DNA of 64,000 nucleotides from Haematococcus lacustris. Lineage: Eukaryota; Chlorophyta; Chlorophyceae; Chlamydomonadales; Haematococcaceae. The stretch covers positions 1,732,753-1,796,752 of the forward strand of contig JASKMD010000016.1 of the NCBI GenBank assembly GCA_030144725.1. The letters run 5' to 3'. This document shows positions 42,501 through 52,384 of the stretch, in pieces; position 1 is the stretch's first letter; the number at the start of each line of letters is the position of its first letter. The notes beneath the pieces were generated by a model. The model had not been told where the DNA came from. It did not search any database and saw only the letters and a list, made by a program, of their open reading frames with translations. The translations under genes were made by a program, and so were the position numbers.

Positions 42501-43151
42501 AGGCAGATGGGCAAGACCATTGACGGCGCATGCATGCCCACAACAAAGGCCGACTTCCTGAATAAGGACAAGTGGCCTATCTGGAAGACGGAAGCAGGTG
42601 GCAGCATGGTGCCCCCTGAGCCATACGAGCCTGTTGCCCAGTTGGAGACGGACAGGCTGTGGCAGGACCGCTTCAACAGCTTCTTGGACGATACCAGGAA
42701 GAGGCAGCCCCAGCTGATAGCTGCTTGGAAGGCAGCAGCAGAGGAACGTGCGGAGAAGTTGGAGGCAGCTAAAAAGGCCGAGGCCAAGGCTGCTAGGGCA
42801 GCCAAAGCTGCAGAAAAGGTGGCTCAGGGGGGGGCTGCCACGGCTGTACCAGCAGCAGCGGTTGCGGGTGGTGAAGGTGCAGTTGGGCAGAAGGGTGGAA
42901 CCCAGAAGGTGGGCCAGCAAGCTGCAGACAAGGGCGGAGGCCGGGGCAGGGGCAGGGGGGGGGTGGGCAGTGGCAGAGGGGGGTCAGAGGCAGGGGGGGG
43001 CAGGGGCAGGGCGGGGGAGGGCAGTGGCAAGGGCAGCGGTGGGGGGGGCAGTGGCAGGGGGGGTGCAGAGGCAAGGGGGGGCAGGGGGAGGGGGGGGGGA
43101 GGGCAGGGGCAGGGGCAGAGCCAGGGGCCGGGGCAGCAAGCCGAAGGGTGA
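39582..43151 (+). CDS. 2-oxoglutarate/Fe(II) dioxygenase of inner transposon, possibly TET/JBP-like
   Basis: Homologue of the outer dioxygenase. Inferred exons: 39582-39722, 39813-39870, 39978-40030, 40120-40206, 40280-40582, 40752-40954 and 41406-43151; the true first exon is not identified. KIFKPHEVKEF and FGTGQRLQLYF match outer VYQPHELEQC and YGTGQRVQVVL. The catalytic motifs are HVD in ALHVDVSP (about 41550), the distal His in TIHAGAEG and Arg in SARAHFYGS (about 42405-42455), spaced as in the outer protein. A stretch of about 170 residues rich in Ala/Gln/Pro/Thr separates the HxD half from the rest; part may be an intron (GTAAGGACAC at about 41591). TET proteins also have an insert in this fold, which is suggestive only. 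The C-terminus is Lys/Ala-rich, then Gly/Arg repeats (possible nucleic-acid binding). No stop interrupts the catalytic part. Confidence 0.68.
41020..41290. repeat. Interstitial CCCTAG/CCCTAA tract in dioxygenase intron
   Basis: About 35 hexamer units, mainly CCCTAG with interspersed CCCTAT, CCCTAC and a few CCCTAA, inside the intron at 40955-41405. It counterparts the GGTTAG tract in the transposase intron of the same transposon. Confidence 0.88.
41785..42005 (+). repeat. CAG/GCA trinucleotide-rich coding region
   Basis: Imperfect CAGCAG and GCAGCA runs in the last exon of the inner dioxygenase. In the gene's frame they encode Ala/Thr-rich sequence; in another frame they would be poly-Gln. 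Confidence 0.8.
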
Positions 43152-43965
43152 TGAGGAAGGGGCGGGGGGGGAGGCTCCACAGGCTAAGCGCCACAAGGGA
43201 TAGTAGTAGGGGGTTGAGTATGGCGCCAGCAGCACAATAGCCATTGCACATCATCACGACTTGCACCGCAAGGCACACATAGGCCAATGCAGGTGTGCGT
43301 CATGCTGTCGTTGCTGCTCAAGTTGCCTTGTGTGGTGATGTTTGTGTGGTGGTGGTAGGCCAGCTGGTCATGATGTCGTTGCCTCTCATATGTTGTCGTT
43401 GTTCATGTTGTTGATGCTAGTGATTGAGCATGATGTGGTGTGGAAGGTCCACACGGTGTAAGAGCCCAGCCTACGGTAATAGTAAGTATCCCGTCTTCTG
43501 GTTATGATTATATCAATTAAGATGAGCCATTGAGATGAGCCTTAGACACAGGCAACATGAGTTAAGGTTTACACGGTCTTCATCATGGGTAAACATAGGC
43601 TTGCTGCATCAACCTAGCCATGCATCAACACAACAACCTGAAACAACCGTAGGAACAACCGTAGGAAACAACCTGAAACAACCATCAACATCAGCAATTA
43701 CCGCTGTCATAACAACCCACACAACAAACGATAGAGAAATGAAGGGAAGTTGTGCAACAGCGTTGCCCCAGAGCATGGTACACAAACGCAGAAACACAAT
43801 GACGTTGCAATGAAATCTTCGAAGAAAGAAAAAATGCAAACGGTACGGGGGTCGAACCCGTATCCCCTCGCAGGATCGTAAGTCGCTACTGAACCATACT
43901 TGCTGCAACATTACTTCTAGATAGCTTATTAAGCCATATTAATAGACCTTTAGTAAGCCGCGCAG
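43152..43965. other. Right body segment of inner transposon, inverse match to 50110-50785
   Basis: From the dioxygenase stop to the right array. Blocks such as CCAGCTGGTCATGATGTCGTTGCC and the CATTGTGTTTCTGCG block are found inverted at 50240-50660. It carries a B-box-like tRNA T-arm sequence (minus strand near 43850-43865, ACGGGTTCGACCCCCGT). No gene. Confidence 0.7.
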
Positions 43966-44516
43966 TCGCCATTGTCAACTGCGCAGCTGACAAATGCAAC
44001 TGCGCAGTTGCACATGTCAGCTGCGCAGTTGCACATGTCACCTGCTCAGTTGCCATGTGCAACTGCGCAGTTGCATTTATCAGCTGCGCAGTTACTATTG
44101 ACAGCTGCGCAGTTGCTATTGCCAGCTGCGCAGTTGCCATTGTCAGCTGCGCAGTTGCCATTATTAGCTGCGCAGTTGCTATTGCCAGCTGCGCAGTTGC
44201 CATTGCCAGCTGCGCAGTTGCCATTGCCAGCTGCGCAGTTGCCATTGTCAGTTGCGCAGTTAACAGGTGCAGCTGCTCAGTTGCCATGTGCAGCTGCGCA
44301 GTTTCCATGTGCAGCTGCACAGTTGCCATTGTTAGCTGCGCAGTTTTCATTGCTAGCTGCGCAGTTGCAAATGCCAGCTGCGCAGTTGCCATTTCCAGCT
44401 GCGCAGTTTTCATGGTGAACTGCGCAGTAGCCGAGAGCAACTGCGCAGTAGCCATGGTAAACTGCGCAGTTGCCCATAGAAACTGCGCAGTTGCCCATGG
44501 AAACTGCGCAGTTGAC
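43966..44516. repeat. Right subterminal array of inner transposon: AACTGCGCAGTTG
   Basis: About 26 units of about 20 bp, GCCAGCTGCGCAGTTGCCATT and AACTGCGCAGTTGCCCAT. Near-perfect 12-bp palindromes AACTGCGCAGTT are frequent here and most regular closest to the terminus. It ends AACTGCGCAGTTGACGCTGCT. Confidence 0.94.
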
Positions 44517-44536
44517 GCTGCTAATTCCTGTGAGTG

Positions 44537-45793
44537 GATGCCAAGTATGCTGGCCACGTTGGGATCACTAAGACGTTAGAGCATGTCATGCGTGTGTTCT
44601 GGTGGAAACACTTACGCACTGATGTGCGTCACTATGTAACAACATGTGATGCATGCCAGAGAAACAAGTCGGTTACAGCTAAGCCATGGGGGTTCCTTCA
44701 TCCTCTGTCTATACCTGGATACCGCTGGGAAGTCATGCACATGGACTTTATAACCAAACTACCGTCCGGATCACATGGATATGACTCCATTTGTGTATTC
44801 GTTGACAGGCTCTCTAAGATGGTACATCTGGTGCCCTGCAAAGAGAGCATGGACGCTCCTGAGTTTGCACAACTCTTCATTGATAAGGTATTTGTCCACC
44901 ATGGGCTACCCTCTGAAGTTGTGAGTGATCGGGGTTCCCTTTTCGTGAGTAAGTTCTGGCAAGCTGTATGCAAGCTAATGGGCATGAAGCACTCACTTAC
45001 CTCCAGCTATCACCCCCAGTCAAACGGGCAGGTTGAGCGATACAACAAAGTGTTGGAGGAGATGCTTAGGCATTATATCTCTCCCACTCAACGAGACTGG
45101 CCTAAACACCTCTCGTTTGCCGAGTTTGCAATTAATAACTCATGGCAAGAAAGCATTAAGTCTACACCTTTCCTGGTTAACTATGGACAGTCCCCAGTGA
45201 CACCGGTGACCCATGAGTTACCTCGGTTGCCACCTCCTATGGCCCAGTTCTTCTCTGAAGGCTGGGAGAAGGGTGTTCAAGAAGCCAGACGTTGTATGAA
45301 ACTGGCACAGAGCCGCCAGGCTAATGGTGCTAATCCACACAGGAAATCCTCGGACAGTGTGTTCCAAGTGGGTGACCGTGTGCTGCTTAGTACCATGAAC
45401 CTGCGTAACTTGGTGGGCAAAGCCAGGAAGCTGCTGCCACGGTATGTGGGGCCTTTCAGGATCGAAGCTCATGTGGGTGAGGACGCTGTAAAGTTGACAC
45501 TGCCACCAGCCATGTCCAGGATTCATCCTGTGTTCCATGTATCATTGCTAAGACCCTATGAGGGCAACTTTGGTCGTCTACCCCCCACTGAGCTGGGCTG
45601 GTTAGATGATTCCCCACAGTATGAAGTAGAACGCATTGTGAACCACCGGCATGTGCGTGCAGGTAAAGCAAAGGAGTACCTTGTCAAGTGGAAGGGCTAT
45701 GAAGACTCTGACAACACTTGGGAGCCTGCCAGCAATCTAGCAAATGCCCCTGACTGCGTGAACTTGTATAAGGCTCAGCATGGCTTGCTGTGA
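44537..45793 (+). CDS. pol: Pol polyprotein 3' part: integrase catalytic core and chromodomain
   Basis: Continuation of the chromovirus pol after the inner transposon. It begins in the integrase zinc domain ([10 protein letters not shown]...CDACQRNK). The core has the D,D,E residues in VMHMDF, VVSDRGS and NGQVERYNK, and a GPF-type motif ([10 protein letters not shown]) follows. The C-terminus is a chromodomain ([10 protein letters not shown]...[19 protein letters not shown]), which in chromoviruses directs integration to marked chromatin. It stops at TGA. Confidence 0.95.
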   Translation, partial: DAKYAGHVGITKTLEHVMRVFWWKHLRTDVRHYVTTCDACQRNKSVTAKPWGFLHPLSIPGYRWEVMHMDFITKLPSGSHGYDSICVFVDRLSKMVHLVPCKESMDAPEFAQLFIDKVFVHHGLPSEVVSDRGSLFVSKFWQAVCKLMGMKHSLTSSYHPQSNGQVERYNKVLEEMLRHYISPTQRDWPKHLSFAEFAINNSWQESIKSTPFLVNYGQSPVTPVTHELPRLPPPMAQFFSEGWEKGVQEARRCMKLAQSRQANGANPHRKSSDSVFQVGDRVLLSTMNLRNLVGKARKLLPRYVGPFRIEAHVGEDAVKLTLPPAMSRIHPVFHVSLLRPYEGNFGRLPPTELGWLDDSPQYEVERIVNHRHVRAGKAKEYLVKWKGYEDSDNTWEPASNLANAPDCVNLYKAQHGLL

Positions 45794-46078
45794 TTTAAAT
45801 GTGGGACATGGGCTCAATGTAGTCATGCTGGTTGCTTTGCTGCATGCTATGTGCCTTGGTGTACTTTGGTTCCAGTTGCTCATGTGAGCCTGGCTAGTCT
45901 GGTTCCCAGCGCCCATTAGCTCCCTGAGCTTGGGCTGGCATGGTCCATGGTGACCCTGATCTCCTTAGAGCGACCTGCATCCGGATGGGCAGGAGTTCTC
46001 AAATAGTGGTCATAGTACTGCGAGTCCATGCCATGATGGCCTATGGGCGGAACGGCCATCCCTTAGGAGAGGGAGGAA
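45794..46078 (+). other. 3' untranslated region and polypurine tract of the chromovirus
   Basis: No frame. It ends in AGGAGAGGGAGGAA directly before the LTR start TGTAGCGTTCCG, the usual plus-strand primer position. Confidence 0.85.
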
Positions 46079-46099
46079 TGTAGCGTTCCGATTCTGCAC

Positions 46100-46582
46100 A
46101 AGGATCCCTTGGCACACACCATCCTTGCTTGCCATGGCGGACTGCAGGAGTATGTGCTCATCTATGACGTGCGCATGAAGTTCACCCACGAGCAGATCAT
46201 GAGCCGAGGTGCCCCCTTCATCCATGGGTGGTCTCAAGGCGACCCTAGGGTGGTGGGCTGCCACGCCCAGCCCCTTTTGCCCCTGCTGCTGCAACACCTG
46301 GACGCCCGGTTGGCCCACCTGGTGCCTGTGTACCACGGCTTCATGTATGGCTTGCTCAAGCACCAGCTGGAGTGGTTCATGAGTGCAGATGGCCTTCACA
46401 TTGATGTGCGGCGTGAGATAGTGAAGCGTGGAGCAGCCATTCAATCCCCATCTGACTTGGGACGGAACCTGGGAGACCTTGCCAACCGCACGTAAGCCAT
46501 AAGCATGTAGTGCAGTATGTCATAATCATGTCACAACTGACAGGCAAGGATGCTGACAATACAAGGTGCATGTCATGACACG
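46100..46582 (+). repeat. Second copy of transposase exon 8 and intron start
   Basis: Appears identical to 22055-22537 as far as I can read, from AAGGATCCCTTGGC through the exon end and intron to CATGACACG. The exon portion is 46103-46491. It joins the 21-base 3' LTR fragment at a CAC shared by both partners. It cannot be a normal gene part, since the same exon is already at 22058. Confidence 0.9.
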
Positions 46583-48334
46583 TGTAGCGTTCCGATTCTG
46601 CACTTAGCAGTCGGCCGCTAGTGTCACTGACGAAGTGTGATACAGGCAGGTTAAATGGTGGGCTGTATTGCCTGCCCACCATTCGGGTTCGATCCCCGGG
46701 GGCCGTTCTATGTCCTGGCCTGGTTACGCTGAGACAGTCTGACACATGTAACAGCTTCTAGCGTTGCATGGCGCTCACACGTTGAAAAGATTTAAGAGGT
46801 CTGCTAGCACTCGCTCGCACTGACCCCAACTTCCGCAGAGACCTGCAGGCAGCTCTGAACCCTGCGGGTACTTCTGCTAACCACTCCCGTCCTGGCACTG
46901 GCCCACTGGACGACGAACTTCTCAATGACGAGGAGGAGGTTGAGGATGAGGAGCCTGATGAAGATGAGGAAGAAGAGGACGAGGCTGAGCAGCTTCGCGA
47001 GGAACTGGCGGCTACCAGAATGGAGCTGAACTCGCTGCGCATACGCCAAAGGAACATGGACCGCGCTCTGTCTTCCCTGGCTGCTCAGGTGAGCCTAGTT
47101 CCTGGTAGATCGTCTTCCTATCAGGACAGACTGTTTGGAATGCGCACGCCCTCCCCAAGCAGGTCAGGTACACGTCCTGCGTGTATTCCTGGTACTTATC
47201 TGTCTGCTGGTGGACGAGGTGGCGCTTTGCACCACCTCATGTCCCCTGCTCCTACTTCTGTCCCGGCTGCCAAGGTTGTGCCTGGCCCAGACAAGTGGAC
47301 AGACGCCTGCGTTAAATCAGTCCGCAGGGCTTCGGCCTTCTGCGATGACTTGGAGGCCCACTGTGCTCGCTATTCTTTGGACATTGTCTCTGTTTTCCCT
47401 GCTTTCCTATCTGGTGCAGCTCGCAATGCTTGGTACCCTTCGGTCCAGCAAGCTCATTTTGCGCAGACAGGTGTTGCTCCTCCCTGGCAGTTCTTACGTG
47501 CGTCGTTCCTTGAGTATACAGGGGATGATTTGCGGGATGACATGCTTGAGGCTCGCGACAGACGGCTCGACAGGTCGATCCGTATGGGTCCCAATTATCC
47601 TGAACTCTCTGAGTACCTCATTGCGTTTAGGAATAACCTGTTGACTGCTGGTGCGCAGTGCATGGACGAGTCCCTCCTGGTCAATCTGTTTGTCACTGGG
47701 CTGTCTCCCAGTCTGCGTGCGACTGTCTTAAAAGACATTGTCCCTTTGCAGAACCCTACATTGACCCAGGCAATTGATTCTGCCAGGCAGGCACAGCGTA
47801 ATGCTGTGTTCCTGGCCGGTGCAGTCAGCTCCAAGCGCCATGTGGCTGCTGTGCAGGGTCGTGCCATCACCGAACAAGCTGAGCATGAGATCAATGACGC
47901 CAACAGAACACTGGGTCTTTCTGGTCGTCAGGCTACTACTGCTGCTCCTCGTCCTGCTGGCCGCACTGCGCCCAGGCGTGGTGGCATGCGGCCTGGACCA
48001 CCCCCTGCTGCTGCTGGCAAGAAGGCTGGTGCTGCTGCTGCTGCCACGGCTGTCAAGCCTGGCCGGTATTGCCACCACTGTTATTCTCCTGATCACCTGA
48101 AGCCCCAGTGCCCTTGGAAGCACCTGCCTGCCAAGCAGGCCCGTGAACAGTCAGGCTACTCCAGGCCACCTGCTGGGGCCAATGTGCCTCAGAAGCGCAG
48201 CCGCCCAGATGATGATGATAAGGGGCAGGGCAAGGGCAAGCTGGCCTCTGCCAACGCCAAATAGGGTGTTGCCCAGCCAGGCAGGTGCTGTTCCTGTGCT
48301 GCGGTAGCAACAACTGCTGAGCCTGATCAACTGT
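46583..48334 (+). mobile_element. Truncated second copy of the chromovirus 5' end (LTR fragment plus gag)
   Basis: Starts with the same LTR at the same junction (CATGACACG|TGTAGCG). It lacks about 130 bases spanning the LTR end, primer site and gag start (joint at 46796). Gag then runs to its TAG at 48262-48264, and the copy ends at 48334 fused to transposase exon 8. It differs from the first copy at only a handful of positions (for example CTCCATGG versus CTCCCTGG). It is a duplication of the locus, not an independent insertion. Confidence 0.92.
46796..48264 (+). pseudogene. 5'-truncated gag of the duplicated retroelement
   Basis: Same frame and zinc knuckle (CHHCYSPDHLKPQC) as the first gag, but without the original ATG and the first residues. 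The nearest downstream ATG gives 414 residues. It ends in the same TAG. No pol follows. Confidence 0.88.
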
Positions 48335-48440
48335 CAGATGGCCTTCACATTGATGTGCGGCGTGAGATAGTGAAGCGTGGAGCAGCCATTCAATCCCCAT
48401 CTGACTTGGGACGGAACCTGGGAGACCTTGCCAACCGCAC
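48335..48440 (+). repeat. Third, partial copy of transposase exon 8 end
   Basis: From CAGATGGCCTTCACATTG to CCAACCGCAC, matching 22341-22446. This copy is followed by the intact second half of the intron and the true downstream exons. Confidence 0.9.
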
Positions 48441-48574
48441 GTAAGCCATAAGCATGTAGTGCAGTATGTCATAATCATGTCACAACTGACAGGCAAGGAT
48501 GCTGACAATACAAGGTGCATGTCATGACACGCTTATGATTGCACTGGTGCTGCAATGCCCATGTCATCATGCAG

Positions 48575-49680
48575 TGGATGGCGCATGGAGGACTACAAGC
48601 ACTGGTTTGTGCACTTCTCACCCATCGTCTTGCGGGGCAACCTTTTGCCAGAGCCCTACCGTGGGTTGTGGACAGCCTTGGAGGGCGCTATGCTGCACTA
48701 CTTGACACCAGGTAATTTGCATACCAACATTTACAGGCACGGTCCCATTGCATGATGTCTAACTCATACCTAGCTAAGTGTATTTGTCTGCCCAATTCAG
48801 GCTCGGAGAACAGCGCCACACCTGCGGGGATGGCGGCAGGCTATGCACATCTGAAGACCTATGCAGCCAGGTTGGAGCGCTGCCGCCGTGATCCTCTGCT
48901 TCCAGCTGCGCATGGCGACAACAAGGACAAGCTGTCTGTGCCTACTGACCAAGTCTGCCCAAACCTCCACACAACGGCCTGCAGGTGAGAGTTTTAACAG
49001 TAGCATGCAGGCCAACCTTACCCAACAACAATGCATGCATGCTGCAGGCAGACCATGCATCAACATGATATCATGGCTGTGGTGTGCACAAGCTGTACAT
49101 GCAAGAGAGCAATGTGGGCAGGACATGCCTGTTTGGCGAGCTCTGGATCGAGCGTGACCTGCATGACTTGAAGTCCATCACCACCAGCGGCATTCCTGGA
49201 GCCCAGCTGGATGCCCACATTGCCATGCGGGTGGCCGGGCATAACGCCAGCAAGAGGCTGCTTGACCGGGCTGAGCCAGAGGCACAGCAGGACTGCAAGG
49301 CCCGCCTGAAGGACGAGCTGACACAGGACGGGCAGCAGGCCCTGTTGCTGGGAGCGGGCAGTGCAGAGTGCCCACTGCAGAACAGCCCGGGTGCCATGAT
49401 GAGGGGCTGCATGAAGGCAGTCCAGGATCTGCAGAAAAGCGACGAGGCCACCCCATGGCGCCCATGGCACGTCAAGCAGGTGTTCGGTGAGGCCCTAACC
49501 GCAAGGGAGGCAGAGGAGGAGGCCAAGGAGGCTCCACGGGTCGCTGGCCCTGCACCCCCGTATCCAGTGCGGTACTACCAGCGGGCAGACTGCAATGGCA
49601 CCATCGTGTTCAGCAGTGTTTACAAACGCCCCTCAACCCGCAACAACACCTGGGTCAGCATCCCGTTCAGGCTCGATGAC
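48575..49680 (+). pseudogene. Outer Tnp2-like transposase, exons 9-11 (first part)
   Basis: Exons 48575-48711 (GWRMEDYKHWFVHFSPIVL, LPEPYRGLWTALEGAM), 48801-48984 (CPNLHTTACR) and about 49093-49680 (LYMQESNVGRTCLFGELWIERDLHDLK). Exon 9 joins exon 8 in phase across the retroelement. By comparison with the inner gene the acceptor of the last exon should read AG|GCTGTAC. Here it is AA|GCTGTAC, and the neighbouring AG would shift the frame, so splicing may be damaged. The exon ends where copy B inserted, after KRPSTRNNTWVSIPFRLDD. Confidence 0.78.
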
Positions 49681-49691
49681 CACTCACAGGA

Positions 49692-50100
49692 ATTAGCAGT
49701 GTCACCTGCGCAGTTTCCATGGGCAACTGCGCAGTTTCCATGGGCAACTGCGCAGTTTCCCATGGCAACTGCGCAGTTTTCCATGGCTACTGCGCAGTTG
49801 CCCATAAAAACTGCGCAGTTGCCCATGGAAACTGCGCAGTTGCCCATGAAAACTGCGCAGTTGCCCATGACAACTGCGCAGTTGCCCATAAAAACTGCGC
49901 AGCTGTCAATGGCAACTGCGCAGCTGGCAATGGCAACTGCGCAGCTGGCAATGGCAACTGCGCAGCTGACAATGGCAACTGCGCAGCTGACAATGACAAC
50001 TGCGCAGCTGGCAATGGCAACTGCGCAGCTGGCAATGGCAACTGCGCAGCTGACAATGGCAACTGCGCAGCTGGCAATGGCAACTGCGCAGCTGCACATA
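49692..50100. repeat. Left subterminal array of copy B: AACTGCGCAG units
   Basis: About 20 units of 21 bp: GGCAACTGCGCAGTTTCCAT, then TGCCCATGAAAACTGCGCAGT, then GGCAATGGCAACTGCGCAGCT. The unit is more regular and shorter than in the inner arrays. Confidence 0.94.
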
Positions 50101-50109
50101 GCTATATAT

Positions 50110-50786
50110 TTAATGAAGGTTGACAAGCTGGCTAGAAGCAGTGATTTATCGATTGAGGTTCAGTAGCGACTGACAATTGCATTTTGCGAGGGGACACGGG
50201 TTCGACACCCGCAAGGTGCATTATATTTTCTTTCTTTCTTCTGCGAATATTTCCTTGCAACGTCATTGTGTTTCTGCGTTTGTGTACCATGCTCTGGGGC
50301 AACGCTGTTGCACAACTTCCCTTCATTTCTCTATCGTTTGTTCTGTGGGTCGTTGTGACAGCGGTAATTGCTGATGTTGATGGTCAACCTACGGTTGTTT
50401 CAGGTTGTTGTGTTGATGCATGGCTAGGTTGATGCCTCAAGCCTATGTTTACACTTGGTTAAGACCGTGTAAACCTTAACTCATGTTGCCTGTGCCGTGA
50501 AGACGGGATACTTACTATTACTGTAGGTTGGACTCTTACACTGTGTTGACCTTACACTCGTCATCAGGCTCATTTACCAGCATCAAAGACATGAACAACG
50601 ACAACATCATGAGAGGCAACGACATCATGACCAGCTGGCCTCCCACCACCACACCAACAGCACCACACAAGGCAACTTGAGCAGCAACAACAGCATGACG
50701 CACACCTGCCTATGTGTGCCTTGCGGTGCAAGTCGTGATGATGTGCAATGGCTATTGATCTGCTGGTGCCATACTCAACCCCTCAC
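50110..50786. other. Body segment of copy B with tRNA-like T-arm
   Basis: Inverse match to the right body of the inner transposon (43200-43930). It contains GACACGGGTTCGACACCCGC near 50192-50211, a T-arm-like stem with a B-box match (GGTTCGA). GTTCAGTAGCGACTGAC lies 40 bases before, but a full cloverleaf cannot be folded. No gene. Confidence 0.55.
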
Positions 50787-50788
50787 TA

Positions 50789-52320
50789 CACAGATAAGCA
50801 CCTAAGTTGGGACATTTTGAAACGGGGGGTGGCACAACTCATCACTTGCTTGGACAAAACGAATGCAACTCATATCGTTGGAGAGATCTACAAGTCCTCT
50901 AGCTGCCGATGCCTCCAGCTTAGTATAATTCTCAAGGACTGGAGACTTATGACTTGGCCAGTGGGATACCCCCCCTAAAACCGGTTTTCCAAACTAAGTG
51001 CACCTATGTTGAGACGCTCAAGTATAAACATTTTTCAGGAGAAACTTGGTCCTGCCCTTTTCGGCACTGTATCACTATAGGTCCTAGCACCAGATGGCAC
51101 CAAAAATCCACATAAAAGCTGTGTTGTGAGTCGAAAGTTAAAGCACCACGATGTGCACCCCCCTCTCCACGCAAGCCCCTCTGCCATACTGAGCTGCCCT
51201 CATGGAAAGCTGCTCTTCCAGCTCCTGCCTGTTGTAGAAGTGGCCCATTGTCCGAAAATACAACGGAGGTTGCTCCTCCATTGAGCAACTGAAAGTTGCA
51301 TCCATCATATCGTTGGTCACATTTAGGCCTTCCATTGTGCCAGAGTCGCCGTGCTCTTGCCAGCTTGGATGGAGGCTTAAGCAGTTGCCAGCAGCTGCTC
51401 CTTGTTGGGGGTGTATAAGCCTGTCTTGGCAAAGGCCCGCTTCAATGACTTCGTTTAGTATGGTAGTATTTTTAATTAATTCATACTCTTAAATTCAGTT
51501 TAATTCCATGGCTTCAATTGCTGCTCGGGCTTGCATCACGGAAGAGGTGTGGCAGGCCCTTGCTCACACGGACCTCGCAGGCCCACTGCACTACTCCAAG
51601 GAGGTCCAATCTGGTCACCCCCCTACCCTACGCTTATACCCCCTTGACAATGCTGACCAGCTGCATCTCCTCTGCCTAAGTCAAAGCTGTCAGTCTCCCC
51701 CTTGTAGCAACCCACCCCCCATGTTGATGAAGTCGTTGAGGTTGGAGCGGGGGACGCCATGCTGTTTTGCCACAGCACGCACAGAAGGGCGCGTAGCCCC
51801 CCTTTTGAACTTGGAGAGGGCCCGAGCGGCGGCTGCAAGCATGCTAGCCCTGTGGCGTGCCCCGTTAGAAGCTTTGCTAGACCACCTAGCGCGTGTGGCA
51901 GAAGCGGTGATCATCTGAGCAAAGGCCGGAGCCTGAGCTCTGCAAGTAGAAAGGCCATTTTTTGTTACATGCGGAAATTACCTCCCAACATGGCAAGCGC
52001 TACGGCCGGACAGTCGCACATTTGACACAGCGCACCGATTGCACCATCTTTGTTACCCACCAAGGTATCTAGGAGCGTTAAGGAAGCTTCCTGAAACGCT
52101 CCTGGTAGTCGCGGCCGGGCCTTAACTCCCGATGGGGTTCAAACCGGCGGCCCCGGCAGTGTTGAGATCTCTGCTCCCACAACGCACAAACATGACGCGG
52201 GCCGACAACCACCCTAGTAACCACCTAAGAACGCGATGCGCGGAAAAGAAACGGGGGCTTTCGGTAAAGAATCAAGAGAACACGAGAAACGGGGTGTCCC
52301 AACTTAGGTGCTTTACTGTG
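50789..52320 (-). mobile_element. Pogo/Tigger-like (Tc1-mariner) non-autonomous element
   Basis: Terminal inverted repeats of about 28 bp: CACAGATAAGCACCTAAGTT at the left, and the inverse complement of CACAGTAAAGCACCTAAGTT at the right. It is flanked by TA (50787-50788 and 52321-52322). The homologous site in the inner transposon (near 43200) has no element, with CAACCCCCTACTACTATCCC in its place. Minus-strand remnants of a transposase are inside (see 51004-51914). TA duplication and terminal type fit the pogo group. Confidence 0.75.
51004..51914 (-). pseudogene. Degenerate pogo-like transposase remnants
   Basis: The 5' part (51690-51914) encodes a helix-turn-helix of the Psq/CENP-B type (RPSVRAVAKQHGVPRSNLNDF), the usual N-terminus of pogo transposases. 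The 3' part (51004-51470) holds KRAFAKTGLYTPNKEQL, which resembles the segment after the DDE domain, followed by an unplaced frame (MEGLNVTNDMMDATF). The catalytic centre between them is missing and frames are broken. The assignment is from motif resemblance only. Confidence 0.5.
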
Positions 52321-52384
52321 TACTGTCCCTTGTGGCGCTTAGCCTGTGGAGCCTCCCCCCCACCCCTTCCCCAGCACCCTTCTG

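Larger units (their letters stand above)
27152..44536 (-). mobile_element. Inner CACTA-like transposon, AACTGCGCAG family, 17.4 kb, with transposase and dioxygenase genes
   Basis: The ends are CACTCACACAAATTAGCAG (left) and CTGCTAATTCCTGTGAGTG (right). GA flanks both sides (27150-27151 and 44537-44538). Taking out the element and one GA makes the integrase frame continuous across its zinc domain, so the borders are exact. It holds arrays of AACTGCTCAGTTGC-type repeats at both ends, in the transposase intron and between the two genes. The transposase is on the minus strand (28578-38041) and the dioxygenase on the plus strand (39582-43151). Strand is given by the transposase. The right 1.3 kb is an inverted match to the left end of copy B (49681-50785). 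Confidence 0.93.
22538..46099 (+). mobile_element. Ty3/gypsy chromovirus-type LTR retrotransposon (interrupted)
   Basis: Contains a 5' LTR, a primer-binding-like site (TGGTTTCCGCAATCG at 22776), gag with a CCHC knuckle, and pol with protease, RT, RNase H, integrase and a C-terminal chromodomain. A polypurine tract (AGGAGAGGGAGGAA) ends at 46078. The order RT-RNaseH-IN plus chromodomain identifies a chromovirus. Only the first 21 bases of the 3' LTR remain; they are fused to a second copy of transposase exon 8 through a shared CAC. Its integrase is split by a 17.4-kb DNA transposon. Confidence 0.95.

Noticed and set aside
43836..43910. A functional tRNA gene
   Set aside because: A T-arm-like stem is present but no matching acceptor or D stem could be found upstream.
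46583..48334. An independent second retrotransposon insertion
   Set aside because: It has the same host junction as the first copy and is followed by a duplicated host exon, so it is a locus duplication.
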